Shown one piece after another: positions 60,900 through 64,000 of a DNA stretch of 64,000 bases. The notes below the pieces were generated by a model. It made no database searches and was not told the origin of the DNA. It saw nothing but the letters and a program-made list of their open reading frames with translations. This stretch comes from Intrasporangium oryzae NRRL B-24470. Its GTDB lineage: Bacteria > Actinomycetota > Actinomycetes > Actinomycetales > Dermatophilaceae. Numbering within the stretch: position 1 is the first letter of the stretch; each line of letters opens with the position of its first letter. Where the stretch lies: assembly GCF_000576595.1 (NCBI RefSeq), contig NZ_AWSA01000010.1:55315-119314 (forward strand). Reading direction: 5' to 3'. The position numbers and the translations under genes were made by a program.

Positions 60900-63800
60900 A
60901 TGCGAGCTGCGCACTGGCAAGGACTGTTACACGGTCTTCCACGTTCCCTCGGCCCGGCCTCCTGCGTCGTGTTTCGTCGATGGATGGCTAGGAGTGGCGT
61001 CGCCGCCTTGACGGCTGTCGTCGTGCTGCTCCTGGAGTCGGCCGTGACAGTCATCGCGCCAGCTGCTGCTGCCACGCCGCTCGACGTCTTCGTCGGCTAC
61101 ATGGACACGCACTCGGTCGCCTCGAGCACGAAGCAGCCCAAACCCTGGCCGTACACCGACCCGACGAGCTACATCGGTTCGCCGTGCCCGGCCTACCCCA
61201 ACAGCACGACGTGCTGGGACGCAGCGGCCCTCCGTCTGGACAACCCCGGGAGCGTCGACGTCACCGGCGTCCACCCGGTGGTCAAGATCGGTTCGAGCAC
61301 CTACAACCTCTGGGGCACGAACCTGACGGTCAAGGCCCACGGGACGCTCGTCCTCACCGAGACGGGCGCCCAGAACTCGACCAACTTCGACGCGACAGAC
61401 TTCGCCCCCAACGCCTACAACGGGGGCAACACGGCGTCCTGTGTCAACTCCGGCGCGATCCCCGACGTGCAAATCACCTTTGGGGGGTCCACGACGAGCT
61501 ACCTCGACTCCGGCCAGGTACTGAACGGGGGCGGAGTCGACAGCGGACATTGTGTCAACGGCAGTTTCGTCAGCGGCCGGCTCGACGAGTCGCACCCCTG
61601 GGTGCAGATCGGGACCGCAGCTGCCACTGCCCCGTCGGCGCCGCTCAGTCTGGCGGCCGTCCCAGGCGACGGGTCGGTGAGCCTGTCCTGGGCCGCGCCG
61701 ACATCTGACGGCGGTTCGTCCATCACCGGATACAACGTCTACAGGGGCACGATCGCAGGCGGCGAAAGCGCAACGCCGATCGCAACGAACGTCAAGACCA
61801 CCACGTACACCGACACCAACCGAGTCAACGGGACGCAATACTTCTACACGGTCGCGGCCGTGAATGCCGTGGGCACGTCACCGCGCTCAAATGAGGCGTC
61901 GGCGACGCCGCAGCCTACGCAGCCGACAGTGCCCTCGGCGCCCACCGGGTTGTCGGCCCTGCCGGGCAACGCCTCCGTCGCGCTCTCGTGGACCGCTCCT
62001 GCCTCCAACGGCGGATCAGCGATCACCGGATACAACGTCTACCGCGGCCAGACGCCCGGAGGGGAAAGCGCGACTCCGATCGCCACGAACGTGAGCGGAA
62101 CCAGCTACAGAGACACGGGTGAGGTGAACGGGAGCGCCTACTACTACAAGGTGTCTGCCGTGAACGCGGTCGGCACGTCGCTGCAGTCCAACGAGGCCTC
62201 GGCGACCCCGCAGGCGACGGTCTCGTCGGCACCAGTGGGACTGGTGGCCTCGAGCGGCGACGGGTCGGTGGCCCTGTCATGGCAGATGCCGACATCGGAC
62301 GGCGGGTCTGGGATCACCGGCTACACCGTGTACCGCGGCACCAGCGCCGGCGGTGAGTCCTCGGTCCCGATCGCCTCGAACGTGCCCTTGACGGCCTTCA
62401 CCGACTCGTCCGTCACCAACGGCACGAAGTACTACTACACAGTGGCTGCGGTGAACGCGGTCGGGACCTCGCCGCCGTCGAACGAGGCCTCAGCGACACC
62501 GCAGGCTGCAGCGACGGCGCCCTCGGCCCCGCAGTCCCTGACGGCGGTGGGTGCCAACACCACCGTGAGCCTGTCCTGGGCGGCGCCGGCGTCTAACGGC
62601 GGGTCGGCGGTGACCGGCTACACCGTGTACCGGGGCACCACCACCGGCGGTGAGGCTGCGACGCCAGTGGCAACCAATGTGACCGGCACGAGCTTCACGG
62701 ACACCGGGTTGATCAACGGCACCGCGTACTTCTACAAGGTCGCTGCGGTGAACGCGGTCGGGACCTCGCCGCCGTCGAACGAGGCCTCAGCGACCCCGCA
62801 GGCCCCGTCGGGGCCGGTGGGCTACGTGCAGCGGGTCGGGTCGGCCACCGCGTCGGCGGCGCGGACCACGACCACGCTGACGGTCGGCTCGAGCGGGGTG
62901 AAGGCCGGGGACACCTTGGTGGTGTCGCTGCTGCTGTCCTCGACGAGCGTCACCGGTGCCGTGTCGGTCAAGGACAGTGCGGGCAACTCCTATGCGGTGG
63001 CTCGTGACGTCAACGACGGTTCTGCCGGTGACCGCGCCGTCACGCTGGTCGCGCTCACGACCATGGCCTTGCCTGCTGGCGCCACGATCGTCGTGACCTA
63101 CTCCTCCTCCGGGGAAACCCACGTGAGCGTCGACGAGCTCGCCGGCGTGACCGGCATCGACACGAGCGCTGCAGCGACCGGGACCGCGTCCACGTTCAGC
63201 TCCGGACCGGCCACCACGACCCAGCCCAGCGAGATCCTGTTCGGGGTCGTCGGCATCGAGTCCGCCACGACCGCACCGGCCTGGGCGGCCGGGTGGAGCG
63301 CTCTGCCCAACCTGAGCGTCTCCACCGACTACCTCGCCACCGCCTACCGCGTCACGACCACAACCGGGACCTACACCGCCACCGGCACCAGCGGAGGCCA
63401 ATGGATGGCAGCCCTCATCGCCCTCAAGACCGGGGCGACCCCGCAGCCGAACGCGCCCTCGGCCCCGCAGTCCCTGACGGCGGTGGGTGCCACCAGCGCC
63501 GTGGCCCTGTCCTGGGCGGCGCCGGCGTCTAACGGCGGGTCGGCGGTGACCGGCTACACCGTGTACCGGGGCACCACCGCCGGCGGTGAGTCCTCGGTCC
63601 CGATCGCCTCAAACGTGTCCGGGACCAGCTACAGCGACACGGCGGTCACCAACGGCACGGCGTACTTCTACAAGGTCGCCGCGGTGAACGCGGTCGGGAC
63701 CTCGCCGCCGTCGAACGAGGCCTCAGCGACCCCGCAGGCGACGGCGCCGTCGGCCCCTTTGACGCTGTCGGGGACAGCGGGGAACGGGTCGGTGGCCCTG

Positions 63801-64000
63801 TCCTGGGCGGCGCCGGCGTCTAACGGCGGGTCGGCGGTGACCGGCTACACCGTGTACCGGGGCACCACCGCCGGCGGTGAGTCCTCGGTCCCGATCGCCT
63901 CAAACGTGTCCGGGACCAGCTACAGCGACACGGCGGTCACCAACGGCACGGCGTACTTCTACAAGGTCGCCGCGGTGAACGCGGTCGGGACCTCGCCGCC
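60900..64000 (+). CDS. Secreted multi-domain fibronectin type III protein (3' end outside window)
   Basis: Open to the window edge, at least 1033 codons. A GGAGG site precedes the ATG at 60900 (GTG at 60897 also possible); the membrane-type core of the signal (ALTAVVVLLLESAVTVIAP) ends in AAAA. Residues about 60-240 form an unassigned Cys-containing domain (TLVLTETGAQNSTNFDATDF). Then come four fibronectin type III modules of about 95 residues (from 61629, 61927, 62218 and 62517), a non-FN3 beta domain of about 200 residues (62812-63445) and two more modules. All carry SNEASATP at the joint. The product is probably a surface adhesin or carbohydrate-related protein. The 290 bp before it hold no gene. 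Confidence 0.82.
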   Translation, partial: MRAAHWQGLLHGLPRSLGPASCVVFRRWMARSGVAALTAVVVLLLESAVTVIAPAAAATPLDVFVGYMDTHSVASSTKQPKPWPYTDPTSYIGSPCPAYPNSTTCWDAAALRLDNPGSVDVTGVHPVVKIGSSTYNLWGTNLTVKAHGTLVLTETGAQNSTNFDATDFAPNAYNGGNTASCVNSGAIPDVQITFGGSTTSYLDSGQVLNGGGVDSGHCVNGSFVSGRLDESHPWVQIGTAAATAPSAPLSLAAVPGDGSVSLSWAAPTSDGGSSITGYNVYRGTIAGGESATPIATNVKTTTYTDTNRVNGTQYFYTVAAVNAVGTSPRSNEASATPQPTQPTVPSAPTGLSALPGNASVALSWTAPASNGGSAITGYNVYRGQTPGGESATPIATNVSGTSYRDTGEVNGSAYYYKVSAVNAVGTSLQSNEASATPQATVSSAPVGLVASSGDGSVALSWQMPTSDGGSGITGYTVYRGTSAGGESSVPIASNVPLTAFTDSSVTNGTKYYYTVAAVNAVGTSPPSNEASATPQAAATAPSAPQSLTAVGANTTVSLSWAAPASNGGSAVTGYTVYRGTTTGGEAATPVATNVTGTSFTDTGLINGTAYFYKVAAVNAVGTSPPSNEASATPQAPSGPVGYVQRVGSATASAARTTTTLTVGSSGVKAGDTLVVSLLLSSTSVTGAVSVKDSAGNSYAVARDVNDGSAGDRAVTLVALTTMALPAGATIVVTYSSSGETHVSVDELAGVTGIDTSAAATGTASTFSSGPATTTQPSEILFGVVGIESATTAPAWAAGWSALPNLSVSTDYLATAYRVTTTTGTYTATGTSGGQWMAALIALKTGATPQPNAPSAPQSLTAVGATSAVALSWAAPASNGGSAVTGYTVYRGTTAGGESSVPIASNVSGTSYSDTAVTNGTAYFYKVAAVNAVGTSPPSNEASATPQATAPSAPLTLSGTAGNGSVALSWAAPASNGGSAVTGYTVYRGTTAGGESSVPIASNVSGTSYSDTAVTNGTAYFYKVAAVNAVGTSP
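63501..64000 (+). repeat. Near-identical fibronectin module DNA repeat
   Basis: The sequence from 63501 is repeated from 63792 (offset 291 bp, 97 codons) with no difference seen over about 200 bp up to the window end. Modules at 62560 and 62270 share shorter blocks. Such identity points to recent duplication or gene conversion. Confidence 0.8.

Noticed and set aside
60927..61838. A 303-codon minus-strand frame over the start of the FN3 protein
   Set aside because: It lacks any domain and lies opposite a frame with a signal peptide and clear modules.
61629..64000. CRISPR or satellite repeat at the window end
   Set aside because: The repeats are protein-coding fibronectin modules in one frame.
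1..64000. Cobalamin riboswitch ahead of cobQ or the B12-protein genes
   Set aside because: No B12-box-like conserved sequence was seen in the gaps; cobQ's own leader is outside the window.
1..64000. tRNA or rRNA genes
   Set aside because: No T-arm plus CCA-type or rRNA core sequences were noticed in the gaps; a tRNAscan run would be needed to be certain.

Overview
The window is high-GC DNA (about 70 percent or more by eye) with dense genes, many GTG starts, 4-bp ATGA/GTGA stop-start overlaps and strong G/C third positions. That is typical of an actinobacterium. The gene families (DUF2505, DinB/DUF664 proteins, split CrtYc/CrtYd lycopene cyclase, F420-type reductase, LAL regulators) and recurring GTATGCC words fit Micrococcales, perhaps Intrasporangiaceae (Janibacter/Terrabacter/Knoellia-like). 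The genus is inference. No rRNA, tRNA, CRISPR, prophage or intact insertion sequence was seen.

Layout. 1-10.2 kb: the C-terminal part of cobyric acid synthase CobQ, two aminoglycoside-phosphotransferase-fold proteins, a GH13 glucosidase, a divergent SDR/TetR pair with a palindromic operator, and small housekeeping proteins (DinB, ACT, SRPBCC, YciI, GNAT). 10.3-18 kb: lipoproteins (one VWA, one polysaccharide deacetylase), a SulP anion transporter with a degraded SulP C-terminal copy 2 kb away, and an alanine-dehydrogenase/CEOS-like enzyme. 18-26.5 kb: a MerR/B12-binding (CarH/LitR-type) regulator co-oriented with an SRPBCC gene. Divergent from it is a tightly coupled run: FAD oxidoreductase - DUF1365 - cyclopropane-fatty-acid-synthase-like - photolyase - CPBP protease - SDR/TspO fusion. 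26.6-35.6 kb: GlxA-type regulator, cysteine dioxygenase plus rhodanese, a LAL/LuxR regulator, an MFS transporter and regulators. 35.6-43.7 kb: F420-type reductase with palindromic TetR operators, a DUF3800 protein, a second B12-binding protein without a DNA-binding domain, amidase, LtrA, a deletion scar joining two truncated genes, VOC protein, Idi and DUF2505. 43.8-51.8 kb: two convergent carotenoid operons, crtE-crtI-crtB-Rieske and crtYc-crtYd-crtT-crtU. 52-60.6 kb: mixed oxidoreductases, hydrolase, small regulators, methyltransferase and a broken ATPase remnant. 60.9-64 kb: the start of a large secreted fibronectin type III repeat protein that runs off the window.

How it fits together. 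Idi, CrtE, CrtB, CrtI, CrtYc/Yd and CrtU give a plausible route from isopentenyl diphosphate to an aromatic carotenoid of the isorenieratene type. The CarH-like regulator keeps the tryptophan and histidines that bind adenosylcobalamin, so the neighbouring lipid-modification, photolyase and TspO genes are best read as a light/photo-oxidation response. CobQ makes a precursor of that chromophore, and a second B12 sensor-like protein sits between the two light-related blocks. Regulation of the carotenoid genes by either B12 protein is inference.

Genome-scale signals include a strongly enriched GTATGCC/GGCATAC word (47 copies counted by eye). A longer GTATGCCGCTGGGC form lies mostly in gene gaps and gene ends. 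There are also a 51-bp tandem repeat, paired hairpins with identical loops, and several gene remnants.
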